Part shown: positions 33,601 to 42,393 of the stretch, piece by piece
Position numbering within the stretch: the stretch's first letter is position 1
Layout: every line of letters starts with the position of its first letter
Virus record (IMG/VR): IMGVR_UViG_3300025806_000043
Coordinates: 1 to 47,769 of that record
DNA length: 47,769 bases
Direction: 5' to 3' (one strand)
Origin: a virus
Notes under the pieces: generated by a model
Told to the model about the DNA's origin: nothing
The model's input: only the letters and a program-made list of their open reading frames with translations
Database searches by the model: none
Program-made: the position numbers and the translations under genes

Positions 33601-36600
33601 CTAAAGGATGCGCCCTTACTAGCGGACGCTGATTTACTATCAGAAGCTAATGTCGCAGAAGTATCAGCCGATATTCTTTTAGATGAAAATATTAGCCAAG
33701 AGAGTATGGGGCTGGGATTGTCACAGTCAGAACTTAACGCTCAGTTTGAAAGAAGATCGGAAACCCTTAGTCGTGATGATGACTACGATAGTAGGTACTT
33801 ACTGGCTAGTGAGTTGTATGCACAGAGTGTACCACTACCCCCAAGTATACGTAACACATTAGCCGCAGGAGATTTATCCGGTGCGTTAATAGCTATCGCA
33901 AACATTAGTCCATCGAAGGCTCTACGTTCCGTAGCAAATAAATTAGCGGGTTATACAGGTGATACAAAGATACAACTGGTATCTGGTGGACTTAAAGACC
34001 CGCAGGGTAACGTTGCTGCAGGTGTGTTTTACCCTGCTACCAACACTATCGCTATAGATAGTAATTTAGGCATGAACGCTCACACCATACTGCATGAGGT
34101 ACTACATGCAGGAACTGCCGCACAATTAGCTAGGAAAAATCTACCAGAAGTACGGCAGCTCACACGTATATACGAAGCTGTTAAAGCTCAAATGCCCGAA
34201 GGTAGTGACTATGCGACACGAAGCATAGATGAATTTATCGCAGAAGCGTTTAGTAACCCCGACTTTCAAGTTAAGTTAGCGGGTATACCTATGTCAGGTT
34301 TAAAATTTCCTACAGCTTGGCAAAATTTTAAAGAAGCGGTACGCCGTGTGTTCCGCAACTTAATGGGCAGGGCACCCGAGTCAGTGTTTGACCGAACTGA
34401 TCTGCTACTAGATTATATCTTAGCACCGCAATTAAGCACCCGTGCCGCTCCCGCTATGTATCTTACAGCTAGTACACCCGAGGGGGCAGTAGACGCCACT
34501 AAAGAGGCTACAGACGCCGTGAAACCTACTACACGCGAAGAGCTAAGAGACATGCAGGACCGCGCTAAAAACTCAGCGCCATACACAGGCGCTAAAAGTT
34601 TCTTTTACGGCGTCTCCCCGTTAAATATTCTTGCCGACACGTTGAAGCGCAACCACGACAATGATGCGGGAATGCGTCTAAACAAGGTGATTAACAAGCA
34701 AAGTTCTAAATTGCGTGATAAGACGATCAAATTAGATTACATCGTAAATCAAATTAAAGACTTTCGTAGGGCAGCGAGTGCGGAACAATACAACGCACTA
34801 CAACAGCTAGTACCTACATCCACGCTTAATAGAATAGACCCATCAGTTAAGCGTAATATCTACACTTCTTATGGCGTTGTAACTACTGATCCGGTATCGT
34901 TAGAAAAGGAACGCACAAATCATTCCACGTTAGAGAGACGTGAAAACTATATTAAAGAGTTTACGGCTAAACATCCTGATTTTAAGATAACCAAGATCGC
35001 CCCGTTAAGTAAAGATAAGTTGGCAGTCTATGATGCGTTGGCAGAAGACTACAAAAATATAGGTGAAGATGGGCAGCGCGTATACCGCACCATGCGTAAC
35101 TATTTCCAAGAGACATATGACGAAATCGCACCTGCTCTAAGGGATCGTATAAATAGTATAAGTGACGATGCAGCGGTACGTAAGACCGCGTTTGATAAGT
35201 TGTCTGAACTACTACTCAAGGACAGCGGTATAATCACGCCATACTTCCCACTTATGCGTAAGGGTAGTTATCGTTTATCTTACACAGCTATCGACCCGCA
35301 AGATCAAGACCCTGATGCCAAGCCACAGGTAGATCGTTTTGTGGAATATTTTCCCACTAAAATTGCAATGATGGAAGCAAAACAGAAGGTCAAAGATTAT
35401 AATGCAGCTATGCTTAAACGACCAGATGTTATAGCAGCAAATTTAGATACAATCTTTGACGAGAAGACGGGGCAAAGCAGACCAAACCCCATGCTGTCTG
35501 CAGAAAGTTTAGAACCTGAAGCTACAAAGCTAACCCCAAACAGCGATTATGGCAAAGCACCTTCGTCGGGGTTCGTGTTTAATGTGTTGAGTGTCTTACA
35601 GGCTGCAGGTGTGCAGAAGATGGAAGGTGGCAAAGGTAGTAAGGTCATCAGCGATATTCTTGACCTATCATTAGATGCTCTGCCTGAACGCTCGTTTATG
35701 CAAGGGTTCCGAACACGTAAGGGCGTCCGTGGTTTCTTGGGTGACATTACACCTACAGGTTACTCTCTCGCTAACTTCGATCTTATAGATATGATGGAGA
35801 CTAAGGGCCGTGACCTTAATCGTCAGGTTGTTCAACTACAATCTAGTGCCGAAATTCAAGGTGTGATGGGTGACATTGTTAAACTTACCACAGACCCAGA
35901 GACCGCTGAAATAGGTGATCGACTACAAAAGATCGCAGAATTTGGACAGCGACCCAACGTATCACGCTGGTCGCAGATAGCTACAAACCTTGGATTTAAC
36001 TGGACTATGGGGTTAAACTTCTCGTCTGCGGCCTTGACCTTCTTCGATGTAGGTATGTCGGTGATGCCGTTACTGTCGGGTAAATATGGCGCGGGTAAAA
36101 CTACCCGAGCATTTGGTGATGCGGTTAAGGCAATAGCTGCTGCACCTCGCGCTAAAACTCTAACTGTAGACGATGAGAATGGTGACAAAGTTAAAGAGCA
36201 GTATGATCTAGGGGCTTTCGGATTATCATTAGGTAATTTAGATTTTAGTGATCCTGCATCTGTGCCAGAAGGATTACGTGATTTAGATGTGTTGGTTAGA
36301 TATGCAACTGAACAAGCGCAAATGGGTCAATCACTAACGCAAGAAACCTTAGAATTAGATATGTATACAGGAGATACAGGTTCAGATAGGGTATCCCGTA
36401 TTGGTAAGAAGATAATTGACACTTCACAGAAGTGGGGTGGGGCTATGTTTCATCACTCGGAACGCTACGGACGTGAAGTATCACTGGTCGCCGCCTATAA
36501 ACTAGAAATAGATAAACTAAGTAATGGTGGTAAAAAAGCATTAACCGATGCGGACAAACAAGCTGCGGCTGAGGCGGCAGTAGATTTTGTAGAGTTTACT

Positions 36601-37647
36601 CTCGGAGGTACTGCATCGGCAGGACGCCCCGTATACGCACAGGGTCCAATAGGTAACATCCTATTCTTGTTTAAACGATTTGCGATTAGTAAATACTACA
36701 TGATGCTTCGCATGCTTAATGATGCCACTAAAGTATTACCACGAGATCAGTATGATACTGAAGAAGCATACCAAGATGCGGTAGATGGTCGTAGGATAGC
36801 CCGCGCACAAGGGGCTAACTTTCTTATAACTACAGGACTTATCGCAGGTGCATCAGGAATGCCGTTGTTTGGAGAACTCGGCATTATGTACGACTTGTTA
36901 TTTAGAGATGAAGATGAAGATAACTGGGATGTTATGACTAAAAAGTGGATGGGTGATCCTGTGTATGGCGGGCTTGTTGACATGACAGGTCTTGAAATCG
37001 GTGATCGCATCGCACTTAACAATATGCTGTACCGTCCACCTCTTATAGACAAAGACCAGAACCCGCTGTTTACTTTGGCAGAACAGTTAGGTGGTCCTGT
37101 CATCGGTATAACAAGTCAGGTTAGCAGAGGCGCAAGCCTTATTGCAGAGGGTAATGTCTGGCGTGGTATTGAAGCTGCATCTCCTGCGGCGGTACGCAAT
37201 GTTATGAAAACTGGACGTTACGCTACCGAAGGCAATTTAACCCTGCGTGGCGATGAAATAACAGCGACAAGTCCGTACACATTAGCAGGGCAGTTGTTGG
37301 GGTTTGCAAGCCACGCTCATATTGAGCAACTTAATATGAACCGTAACGAGCGGCAAAAATACTCTTCTATGCAGGATCGCAAAAGGAAAATACTGCGTAA
37401 GGCTAATAAAGCGCGCAGAGAAGGAGACGTTGAAGGGTTACGTAGGGCATATGAAGAAGCAAATGAACACAATAGTAGGCTTCCATCTGATGCTAGAAAG
37501 CTAGTAATAACTTCGGACTCATTTAAAAATTCTTATAAAAACTTCCAACGCGTATCCGAAGAGATGGTAGGTGGGATGCAGTACTCACCTAGTATGCGTA
37601 GAAGTGCTGGTGAATATGATGGTGGGTTGTCCTCTCCTGTAAGTTAA
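30601..37647 (+). CDS. Giant internal virion protein with membrane-like segments, FtsK-gamma-like winged helix and HExxH peptidase motif
   Basis: 2348 residues. Residues about 140-300 hold several Gly/Ala-rich hydrophobic segments (GAGLAATGIGTLAGGPLVGT; GIAAGLLGGTIGSGINIV), like proteins that cross the cell membrane during ejection. Residues about 430-490 match an FtsK gamma-type winged helix (SVTERKVASVSALQRDLKIS, then GPADKKGRRKY). A Glu/Pro/Val linker contains three 8-residue repeats (EVKPVTES). Residues about 1150-1220 look like a zinc metallopeptidase: HTILHEVLHAG (His1165, Glu1166, His1169) and SIDEFIAEAF (possible third ligand Glu1211 or Glu1215). The last 250 residues carry a domain I know from large marine-phage proteins (QVSRGASLIAEGNVWRGIE). 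The composition shifts near 32450. It ends the plus-strand operon. Confidence 0.75.
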   Translation: MGMMQVRGDYSGKTYDVQFAGDEPTPEEIANATGQIQALERAFETKFESVYGDQAVDDGTAFGRGFESGLTQARSALGTTVRDFGDVVGSDFISDLGAGQEAAARRTQLSRAGTTTPFRTFDEAREGGIADTLSYLGEIAGQSGPQMGAGLAATGIGTLAGGPLVGTAAGIGVMTPFFYGSGLQRAEEQVAKGELDAVNRTNTLTAAVGSATLNTIADRLLLTGLLKPGKNIFTRAVSGGVQGTVSEVPTEIGQQILERWQAGMPLDDAEAIAEYREVGIAAGLLGGTIGSGINIVRPSLDKGTDTKLKPPVDDASSDVGSDVDSVKLPSPKKPTGIGTYSAAGLKGFEATQTPLGGLAGLTGRLPPAVENAADRVSASDVDGDNVDAFIAGLGGSQTLQDTTAEAAPMTEPEKAKTVPTVKPKLDDAALLEDARRSVTERKVASVSALQRDLKISGARAAKLISLLAAETNPIVGPADKKGRRKYIPITVESTPDSAPIVPDTITPTTELDGSTGVKPKSEAETVTKPEVKPVTESEVKPVTESEVEPVTESEQGAQLPVGTKNLRDESGEFVGDATDQAFPDAGATGSEFVQSYDKALNPVAGPKISDTSGLNYTAEKAPVKVRTEVLEAISELPPAQQKAMLTREIEAAEAESLQGNLLLNKIGELFLKGGATKDTKQGKAARSILLQQGAISDVNQQPDITDLEDKKRILNLLEMTDDAAKKMKDPNAFAARAFFKNFLRPVDAIEEAAVVSVLYAPASSPKNPKIQKRTSKVTKFPEGTSAMASALNPEDGFVYGDTIFEEAAEVSDAAYEFYSNETQEKALQALQWMESNMSDDVNNFASDVIAEQLDMAVHTLTPAERDAQIQLRRERKSELQKGRRDEDKRLREMSAAEEAQQRFENSPEGQDAAVLAEARAVAYARQRAERIERMRSEGGYDRAQEADKKARMKALAADYTNYIRKKNKAAAAASQGQPNQLDQDQANLAEIKLNSTEEAYLKDAPLLADADLLSEANVAEVSADILLDENISQESMGLGLSQSELNAQFERRSETLSRDDDYDSRYLLASELYAQSVPLPPSIRNTLAAGDLSGALIAIANISPSKALRSVANKLAGYTGDTKIQLVSGGLKDPQGNVAAGVFYPATNTIAIDSNLGMNAHTILHEVLHAGTAAQLARKNLPEVRQLTRIYEAVKAQMPEGSDYATRSIDEFIAEAFSNPDFQVKLAGIPMSGLKFPTAWQNFKEAVRRVFRNLMGRAPESVFDRTDLLLDYILAPQLSTRAAPAMYLTASTPEGAVDATKEATDAVKPTTREELRDMQDRAKNSAPYTGAKSFFYGVSPLNILADTLKRNHDNDAGMRLNKVINKQSSKLRDKTIKLDYIVNQIKDFRRAASAEQYNALQQLVPTSTLNRIDPSVKRNIYTSYGVVTTDPVSLEKERTNHSTLERRENYIKEFTAKHPDFKITKIAPLSKDKLAVYDALAEDYKNIGEDGQRVYRTMRNYFQETYDEIAPALRDRINSISDDAAVRKTAFDKLSELLLKDSGIITPYFPLMRKGSYRLSYTAIDPQDQDPDAKPQVDRFVEYFPTKIAMMEAKQKVKDYNAAMLKRPDVIAANLDTIFDEKTGQSRPNPMLSAESLEPEATKLTPNSDYGKAPSSGFVFNVLSVLQAAGVQKMEGGKGSKVISDILDLSLDALPERSFMQGFRTRKGVRGFLGDITPTGYSLANFDLIDMMETKGRDLNRQVVQLQSSAEIQGVMGDIVKLTTDPETAEIGDRLQKIAEFGQRPNVSRWSQIATNLGFNWTMGLNFSSAALTFFDVGMSVMPLLSGKYGAGKTTRAFGDAVKAIAAAPRAKTLTVDDENGDKVKEQYDLGAFGLSLGNLDFSDPASVPEGLRDLDVLVRYATEQAQMGQSLTQETLELDMYTGDTGSDRVSRIGKKIIDTSQKWGGAMFHHSERYGREVSLVAAYKLEIDKLSNGGKKALTDADKQAAAEAAVDFVEFTLGGTASAGRPVYAQGPIGNILFLFKRFAISKYYMMLRMLNDATKVLPRDQYDTEEAYQDAVDGRRIARAQGANFLITTGLIAGASGMPLFGELGIMYDLLFRDEDEDNWDVMTKKWMGDPVYGGLVDMTGLEIGDRIALNNMLYRPPLIDKDQNPLFTLAEQLGGPVIGITSQVSRGASLIAEGNVWRGIEAASPAAVRNVMKTGRYATEGNLTLRGDEITATSPYTLAGQLLGFASHAHIEQLNMNRNERQKYSSMQDRKRKILRKANKARREGDVEGLRRAYEEANEHNSRLPSDARKLVITSDSFKNSYKNFQRVSEEMVGGMQYSPSMRRSAGEYDGGLSSPVS
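32188..32259 (+). repeat. Three tandem 24-bp repeats encoding EVKPVTES
   Basis: Three units of 24 bases at 32188-32211, 32212-32235 and 32236-32259. The third differs at one residue (Lys to Glu). They encode a flexible Pro/Glu linker between the winged-helix region and the rest of the giant protein. The near identity at DNA level points to recent duplication and likely copy-number variation between relatives. Confidence 0.9.
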
Positions 37648-37673
37648 AAAAGCCCCTGCAATTAAGCAGGGGC
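37646..37673 (-). terminator. Convergent terminator of the minus-strand operon
   Basis: A perfect 8-bp stem, GCCCCTGC (37652-37659) with GCAGGGGC (37666-37673), around AATTAA. On the minus strand it is followed by six T residues (complement of 37646-37651), so it ends transcription of the replication operon. On the plus strand no T-run follows. It could still weakly stop the plus-strand transcript, whose last stop codon ends at 37647. The stretch 37674-37731 shows nothing else. Confidence 0.85.
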
Positions 37674-37731
37674 AGTTCAAGGGAGAACAGGCAACACGCA
37701 GTGGAAATGGATATTGCCTAACTGCCCTATA

Positions 37732-37959
37732 TCATGCGGTACGCCATATACGTAACCCCAATATTTTGTTTTCTACACGAACTTCGTGTTTAACCTCCCA
37801 TTGTCGCAGCGATGCAACGGTGGACACCTGATCTTTAGTCTTCTCAGTATCCACACAGGGTATAAACACAGACCCGCTAACCGTAAGTTCGTCCCAGTTT
37901 ACAATTACTCTAATCCCGTCAGGATTAAGGTCTTCAATCTTCATCACCTTCTGATCCAT
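37732..37959 (-). CDS. Small conserved-type protein at the end of the replication operon
   Basis: 75 residues from ATG 37959, with GGAG six bases upstream; earlier in-frame ATG 37971 and later 37944 are alternatives. It overlaps the primase-helicase gene end by 26 bases. The sequence has IRVIVNWDELTVSGSVFIPC, then EKTKDQVSTVASLRQWEVKH and IENKILGLRIWRTA-like closing strands (VENKILGLRIWRT). The pattern SVFIPCxxT.k...qV resembles a small domain common in marine phages; function unknown, perhaps DNA-related by position. Confidence 0.6.
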   Translation of the reverse strand: MDQKVMKIEDLNPDGIRVIVNWDELTVSGSVFIPCVDTEKTKDQVSTVASLRQWEVKHEVRVENKILGLRIWRTA

Positions 37960-40744
37960 CAGGAACTCCATCAATAGAAAAATCTACACATATAACTCTT
38001 GCAGAGGGTAGGTTCATATGTGTGCCTTTACTTAGGCGTATACGTGTTTTGGTGGCTTTCATCTTCTCGGTTAAATCTCTAATTAACTGTTCATAGTTTA
38101 TCTGTTGATCTATACACCAAGTCTTCAGCGGCTTCGGTAATAGATAGACTTTCTTAATATCAGTCTCGTACCTAGCGACGAACTTGCCTCGGGGTGTAAC
38201 TTCGGGCAGTGCCAACATATCTAGTGGATTGCCATCTATACCACCACGAGCATCATCTGTACTTTTGATCCAGAGTATGTTGCTCCAATGTTCGGATATA
38301 TAGTTGTTCAACGTCTCAGTTACAGAGGAACCCATATCGGCAACGTAGGCTCTACGCTCCCGCAACCTATTCACCGCAAACGTAAATACAGGCTTTACCT
38401 CAAAAGGCAGTACCCCTGCCTTCCTACCTATCATAAGCGCAGATATAATAGCCGTAACAGCGGCAGACCAAAATCGGTTCTCAGGACCAAGTTCGGCCTT
38501 TTCATCTACACGCGATTGCACATGCTTTATAGTACGTTCACACTCCACACGATTGTTTATGACCCACTGCACAAACCGTACTCCTGCATGACCGTAGTTG
38601 CCTTTTAAAGCGGGCCACAGTTTATCAGTTTCCGCTTTGCTAGCAGAACCAAAGAACTTCGCTTCTGTCCTAAACTCTAGTATACGCTGGGCTTCAGCTT
38701 TGGGAAAACCTTTAACCCTACTAATCATTTCTATAAAGCTAGTGTTACCTGTACTGATAGCCAGTAGGCTCCACGGTTTGCCCCTGTGTCGCTCAGTGTT
38801 ACCACCTTGAGACAGACGATTACGTTGTGTCCCACCCGTTAATTGGTAGGCCAGATCAGACAACTTACCCCCTTTGGTATTAGTAAGTTCGTCCATCATA
38901 AGGGGTAGGTTGTGGTATATTTCCCCACGGTGCATCTTAGAATTGTAGGTATCAACCTCTTTCAACAACAGTTGCTCGGGATTGCCCCATGCCGATAACC
39001 CTGCCATCAACATAGTAGTTTTACCAACACCTGTGTCTCCGTACATATGTAACCCTGCAGAGCCGATCCCTGTAAGGGGCATAAGTATTGAAGCGTAGGC
39101 CGCAGCGATTGTGAATTGGTGTAACTCAAACCCCTCCCGATTGTAGAAGTCTATCGCATCAAGGTAGCCTTGCTCAGTACCCTTGGGGGTAAAGTAATCC
39201 ATCATACTTGCAGTCTGTGTGGATGGTGGGTTGTAGTCTTCATCATTACCATAGATTACACGATCCCCCAGTATGAACGCGGTCATACTGTCATCAGTCC
39301 ACCCAAATTGCTTATGGGCTTCATCCTCTGCTTGAGTAGCTTGTAGCTCTTCGATCCATGCCATTATATACACCTGTATCTTATCTAACTTTGCGCCATA
39401 CGCAGCCACACCCTGCGTAGACATAGCTTTCCTAAATTCATCCCGCGATGTGATGCTAGACATTGGCATCGTCCATTCACGCACACCGTCTCGGGGCATG
39501 TGCAGCCTAAACACAAGTGCTTGGCCTATCTCTGTGTCCCATATACGGCGCATGATATAGATATCGTTGTGGTAGATGCACTCTTCTTCTATCTCACCGT
39601 CACTGTTACTGGTACGTTTATACACGCCGCCTTTAGCACCACGAAAGTAAGGCTTCGGGTATGTCGGTATATTGTAGATTTTAGGCGCACTGGCGGGACG
39701 CTTTGCGCTAGGTGCAACAACTTCGTTGTCAGCCTCGTCCGCTTCTTTAAATTGTTTGCCTAAAACTATGGGGGATTTTATCTTACCCCATAAAGCACAC
39801 TCCATACACACATCAGGTCTAAGACCGTTAAATGTACGACAAGTGTACGGCCCCTTAACCAAAGACATTTTCTGATGGGTTTCACCAGAGTTATAGTCAG
39901 GGTGGCCCCTAGACATTACCTGTGCAGCCCTGTCTCCGTCTTCGCAGAATTTAGCGATAGACAGTCCCGCTCTCCATAACGGTTCGGTCACATTGGCCTG
40001 ATCTGTCAGTATATGCGCGAGTTGAGCGCATCCCTTACCTATTTGTATCTTCTTTACAATACGACCAAAGCTATTCTCAGCATTGACCGCTATAAACCCC
40101 GACACAACATTGCCGCCAACAGAGGCTGTATTTACAGGGGTAACGCCTCCCAGTAAACCTACGAAGTCAGCCAGCTCGATACTTGGTTCCGCACTTATCA
40201 AAGCCACTGGAGATGGCGGTGTGTCCTTGAAGTTACGTGTGTCAGGCATACGTAGGATACGCGCTGCGTCAGCCGTAACTGCAGGATCGGCCTTGAGACC
40301 ATTCTCCTCACAAAACTCTTTAAACCGTTCTGCCACAGGAACCCAATCATCCACAGGTACTGGTGCAGACAAAACCCAGTAAGCGTGTATTCCGCGCCCC
40401 GAGTTGACCTTAGTAGGTTCGGGCATGCTAGTCTTAGTGCAAAACGCCTGTAACGCCGATAGCGCATCCTGCTGAGACGGGTATTCTTTGCTAGGGCCAC
40501 AATCCAAGTCTACGAAAAAGGATTGTAGATGTAGTGCGTTATCGGCCCTACGATTAGTGTTGTTTACGAATGTGCTTAACGCAAAATAAACATCGTGGTC
40601 TTTAGCATCAAAGGCATCTACCGCTGCATGCAGTTCATCAATAGTGCCATAGAAGTTCTGCGTTCTACGTTCACCGTTGGTTGCAAATAAACAGTAATGT
40701 CCTTCACTACTTAAAACACTTTTTAGAAATTCTAGTCGTTCCAC
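37934..40744 (-). CDS. Primase-helicase fusion (archaeo-eukaryotic primase plus DUF927-like helicase)
   Basis: 936 residues from GTG 40744 with GGAGG eight bases upstream. The N-terminal AEP primase shows DxD in FFVDLDCG (Asp79, Asp81), the Ser-x-His-like loop NSGRGIHAYW (115-120) and the third acidic region PAVTADAARILRMPDTR (about 155-170). Cys239, 302, 313 and 316 (TCRTFNGLRPDVCMEC) could bind zinc, as in primase accessory domains. The C-terminal part is a DUF927-type ATPase: Walker A GDTGVGKTT (about 569-577) and Walker B LPLMMDE. It would start and unwind DNA ahead of the phage polymerase. The end is acidic (PDGSEGDED). Confidence 0.85.
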   Translation of the reverse strand: MERLEFLKSVLSSEGHYCLFATNGERRTQNFYGTIDELHAAVDAFDAKDHDVYFALSTFVNNTNRRADNALHLQSFFVDLDCGPSKEYPSQQDALSALQAFCTKTSMPEPTKVNSGRGIHAYWVLSAPVPVDDWVPVAERFKEFCEENGLKADPAVTADAARILRMPDTRNFKDTPPSPVALISAEPSIELADFVGLLGGVTPVNTASVGGNVVSGFIAVNAENSFGRIVKKIQIGKGCAQLAHILTDQANVTEPLWRAGLSIAKFCEDGDRAAQVMSRGHPDYNSGETHQKMSLVKGPYTCRTFNGLRPDVCMECALWGKIKSPIVLGKQFKEADEADNEVVAPSAKRPASAPKIYNIPTYPKPYFRGAKGGVYKRTSNSDGEIEEECIYHNDIYIMRRIWDTEIGQALVFRLHMPRDGVREWTMPMSSITSRDEFRKAMSTQGVAAYGAKLDKIQVYIMAWIEELQATQAEDEAHKQFGWTDDSMTAFILGDRVIYGNDEDYNPPSTQTASMMDYFTPKGTEQGYLDAIDFYNREGFELHQFTIAAAYASILMPLTGIGSAGLHMYGDTGVGKTTMLMAGLSAWGNPEQLLLKEVDTYNSKMHRGEIYHNLPLMMDELTNTKGGKLSDLAYQLTGGTQRNRLSQGGNTERHRGKPWSLLAISTGNTSFIEMISRVKGFPKAEAQRILEFRTEAKFFGSASKAETDKLWPALKGNYGHAGVRFVQWVINNRVECERTIKHVQSRVDEKAELGPENRFWSAAVTAIISALMIGRKAGVLPFEVKPVFTFAVNRLRERRAYVADMGSSVTETLNNYISEHWSNILWIKSTDDARGGIDGNPLDMLALPEVTPRGKFVARYETDIKKVYLLPKPLKTWCIDQQINYEQLIRDLTEKMKATKTRIRLSKGTHMNLPSARVICVDFSIDGVPDGSEGDED

Positions 40745-40764
40745 TGCTAGTCCTCCGAGTATTA

Positions 40765-40796
40765 ACGGTGCGGCACCCTATACGATACCGCACCGT
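40765..40796 (-). other. 9-bp hairpin between ssDNA-binding and primase-helicase genes
   Basis: ACGGTGCGG (40765-40773) pairs perfectly with CCGCACCGT (40788-40796) across a 14-base loop. On the minus-strand transcript it lies between the SSB stop codon and the primase ribosome-binding site and has no U-tract. It may be an attenuator or processing/stability element that keeps SSB mRNA more abundant than the primase mRNA. Confidence 0.5.
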
Positions 40797-40804
40797 GTAG
40801 GGTA

Positions 40805-41530
40805 TCAGTCTAACTCACCCCACTCACTTACAAGACTGTCCAGCTTGGCTTCTTCGACAACAGGGGGCTTCTTATTGGCCCGTACCTTGGGTGTCTCGTC
40901 TTGAAACGCGTCATCAACAACTGCAGGGGCAGCGGGTGTTTCATCAACCTCAAACCCCGAAATCATGGTAGGGGCTTCTTCAACACTGAAGCCTTCTTCC
41001 GAACCAAACGGGGAGTAGTCTTCACGCTCTGCCAATTTTAGTACCTGCACAGCACGTAAACGCAAAGACACACCGTGGTCCCGCATACTATACGGGACGC
41101 AGGAAACCTGTACGTTGACCGTACTGCCCGTAGTCAACTCAAAGTCTTTGGGTAACGGTTTGTTCTTAGAGTCAACCTGCACAGGCGGCTTGGTTACATC
41201 AGCACCGTAAGCCCCTTTAAGTACGGCTTTGGCGATGTAGTTGCCGTCCTCGTCCTTCTTAAAGACTTCGGATGCCTTACCCAACTTTTGGGGCCAACTC
41301 TTTTCAGATGCTGCCCGTGCATTGTAGGCCGTAGCCATAACAGTATACAGGTCTTTTGCCTGTGCAGCATCCATCACAAACTGCAACTCGTACTTTGCGC
41401 CATCTGCAGTAGGATCACAGGGTACAGACTTACCACGCTCACCTGCGGATTGGTCAAACCGATATGTCCCATTTAAACGGGGGTATCTCGCAACAACTTT
41501 GCGGATAATGTGGCTTTCAACTTTTGCCAT
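40805..41530 (-). CDS. Single-stranded DNA-binding protein (DUF2815/T7 gp2.5-like)
   Basis: 241 residues, with AAAGGAG upstream of its ATG. The N-terminal two thirds read as an OB-fold domain: VVARYPRLNGTYRFDQSAGE, then AKYELQFVMDAAQAKDLYTV and a C-terminal strand VNVQVSCVPYSMRDHGVSLR. The end is acidic (EEAPTMISGFEVDETP, then KLDSLVSEWGELD), the kind of tail by which phage SSBs contact polymerase and helicase. It would coat template strands during replication. It lies between the primase-helicase and a Cys-containing partner gene. Confidence 0.8.
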   Translation of the reverse strand: MAKVESHIIRKVVARYPRLNGTYRFDQSAGERGKSVPCDPTADGAKYELQFVMDAAQAKDLYTVMATAYNARAASEKSWPQKLGKASEVFKKDEDGNYIAKAVLKGAYGADVTKPPVQVDSKNKPLPKDFELTTGSTVNVQVSCVPYSMRDHGVSLRLRAVQVLKLAEREDYSPFGSEEGFSVEEAPTMISGFEVDETPAAPAVVDDAFQDETPKVRANKKPPVVEEAKLDSLVSEWGELD

Positions 41531-42218
41531 TTGGTAGTTCTCCTTTAGAGTTTTTATAGTCGAACCCGTCTTCTGTTGAGAACGGGGAAGTATTTACAGC
41601 CGCGAAACGGGCTATAGCTTGCAATGTCGCGGGGTCGTTCTTTAACTCTGCAACACTGCGTAGTTCACTAGGCACCAAGGACCGTAAAGGCTTGAAGCAT
41701 AGGCGGGGATATACGTAGGAATTATCTGGGTATACGGTAGTCACCACAGATGAAGTCTTTGTTCCCCTACCACCCAGAAACTTAGCGTATTCCTGTAGCG
41801 GCTTATTATTATTCTTACCCTTACCGAAGATAGCCGTGGCGGGTAACTGTAGTTGATACACCGTATCGAACTCTCCATCAAGCACTACTGCTACCCTCTG
41901 CACAAATCTACAAGCCCTGCTATACCCCGAACCCGAACCTTTTATGTTCTGAGTGCAGTCCATACACCTAGTGGCTTGCTTATCTTCGCTAGGAACTAAC
42001 TCGTCAGGTGCCTGTGTTGTAGAAGACCAACACGTAGGTAGCGTGGTATGTGCAGGGTCATAGTCGTTCTTGTAGTACAAACGAGATATGTTGGCAGCAT
42101 TGACTACCACTACATCTATTTCACTTGCCACCACTTCCCGTTCTCCGTCCCCTACACGCACAAACATACCGTCCTGATAACTAAGCCGCCTAAACTCAAC
42201 CATCGTTAGGAGTGTCAT
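41517..42218 (-). CDS. Conserved-type replication-region protein with Cys cluster
   Basis: 233 residues; start ATG 42218 overlaps the HTH gene by 23 bases (an internal ATG at 42203 is possible). Four Cys lie at PTCWSS, RCMDCTQN and SRACRF, spaced as a possible zinc or Fe-S site, followed by VQRVAVVLDGEFDTVYQLQL and PATAIFGKG. Proteins of this pattern are common beside the SSB gene in marine and T7-like phages; the function is unknown. It overlaps the SSB gene by 14 bases. Confidence 0.65.
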   Translation of the reverse strand: MTLLTMVEFRRLSYQDGMFVRVGDGEREVVASEIDVVVVNAANISRLYYKNDYDPAHTTLPTCWSSTTQAPDELVPSEDKQATRCMDCTQNIKGSGSGYSRACRFVQRVAVVLDGEFDTVYQLQLPATAIFGKGKNNNKPLQEYAKFLGGRGTKTSSVVTTVYPDNSYVYPRLCFKPLRSLVPSELRSVAELKNDPATLQAIARFAAVNTSPFSTEDGFDYKNSKGELPNGKS

Positions 42219-42393
42219 CCTCTCCCAAAGCGGACAGAGCCTTATCTACTTCGTCCAACTTAAACCGTTGGGTGTTTTCGATTTTGACATATGTATGCTC
42301 AGGTATATAACCTTCCCGAACCCAATGCCGCACGGTGGATATAGATACAGAAAAGTGTTCTGCCACATCCGATATGTTCACATACTTCTTCAT
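42196..42393 (-). CDS. MerR/excisionase-type HTH protein
   Basis: 65 residues, coupled by ATGA to the upstream gene. MKKYVNISDVAEHFSVSIST, then VRHWVREGYIPEHTYVKIEN is a MerR/excisionase-type winged helix-turn-helix (HTH_17-like), followed by NTQRFKLDEVDKAL and an acidic end. It could be a regulator of the replication operon or a recombination directionality factor; no integrase is seen, so regulator is more likely. Confidence 0.75.
   Translation of the reverse strand: MKKYVNISDVAEHFSVSISTVRHWVREGYIPEHTYVKIENTQRFKLDEVDKALSALGEDDTPNDG

Noticed and set aside
37674-37731. Additional gene or second terminator between the convergent operons
   Set aside because: The 58 bases hold no start codon with ribosome-binding site and no second hairpin with U-tract.
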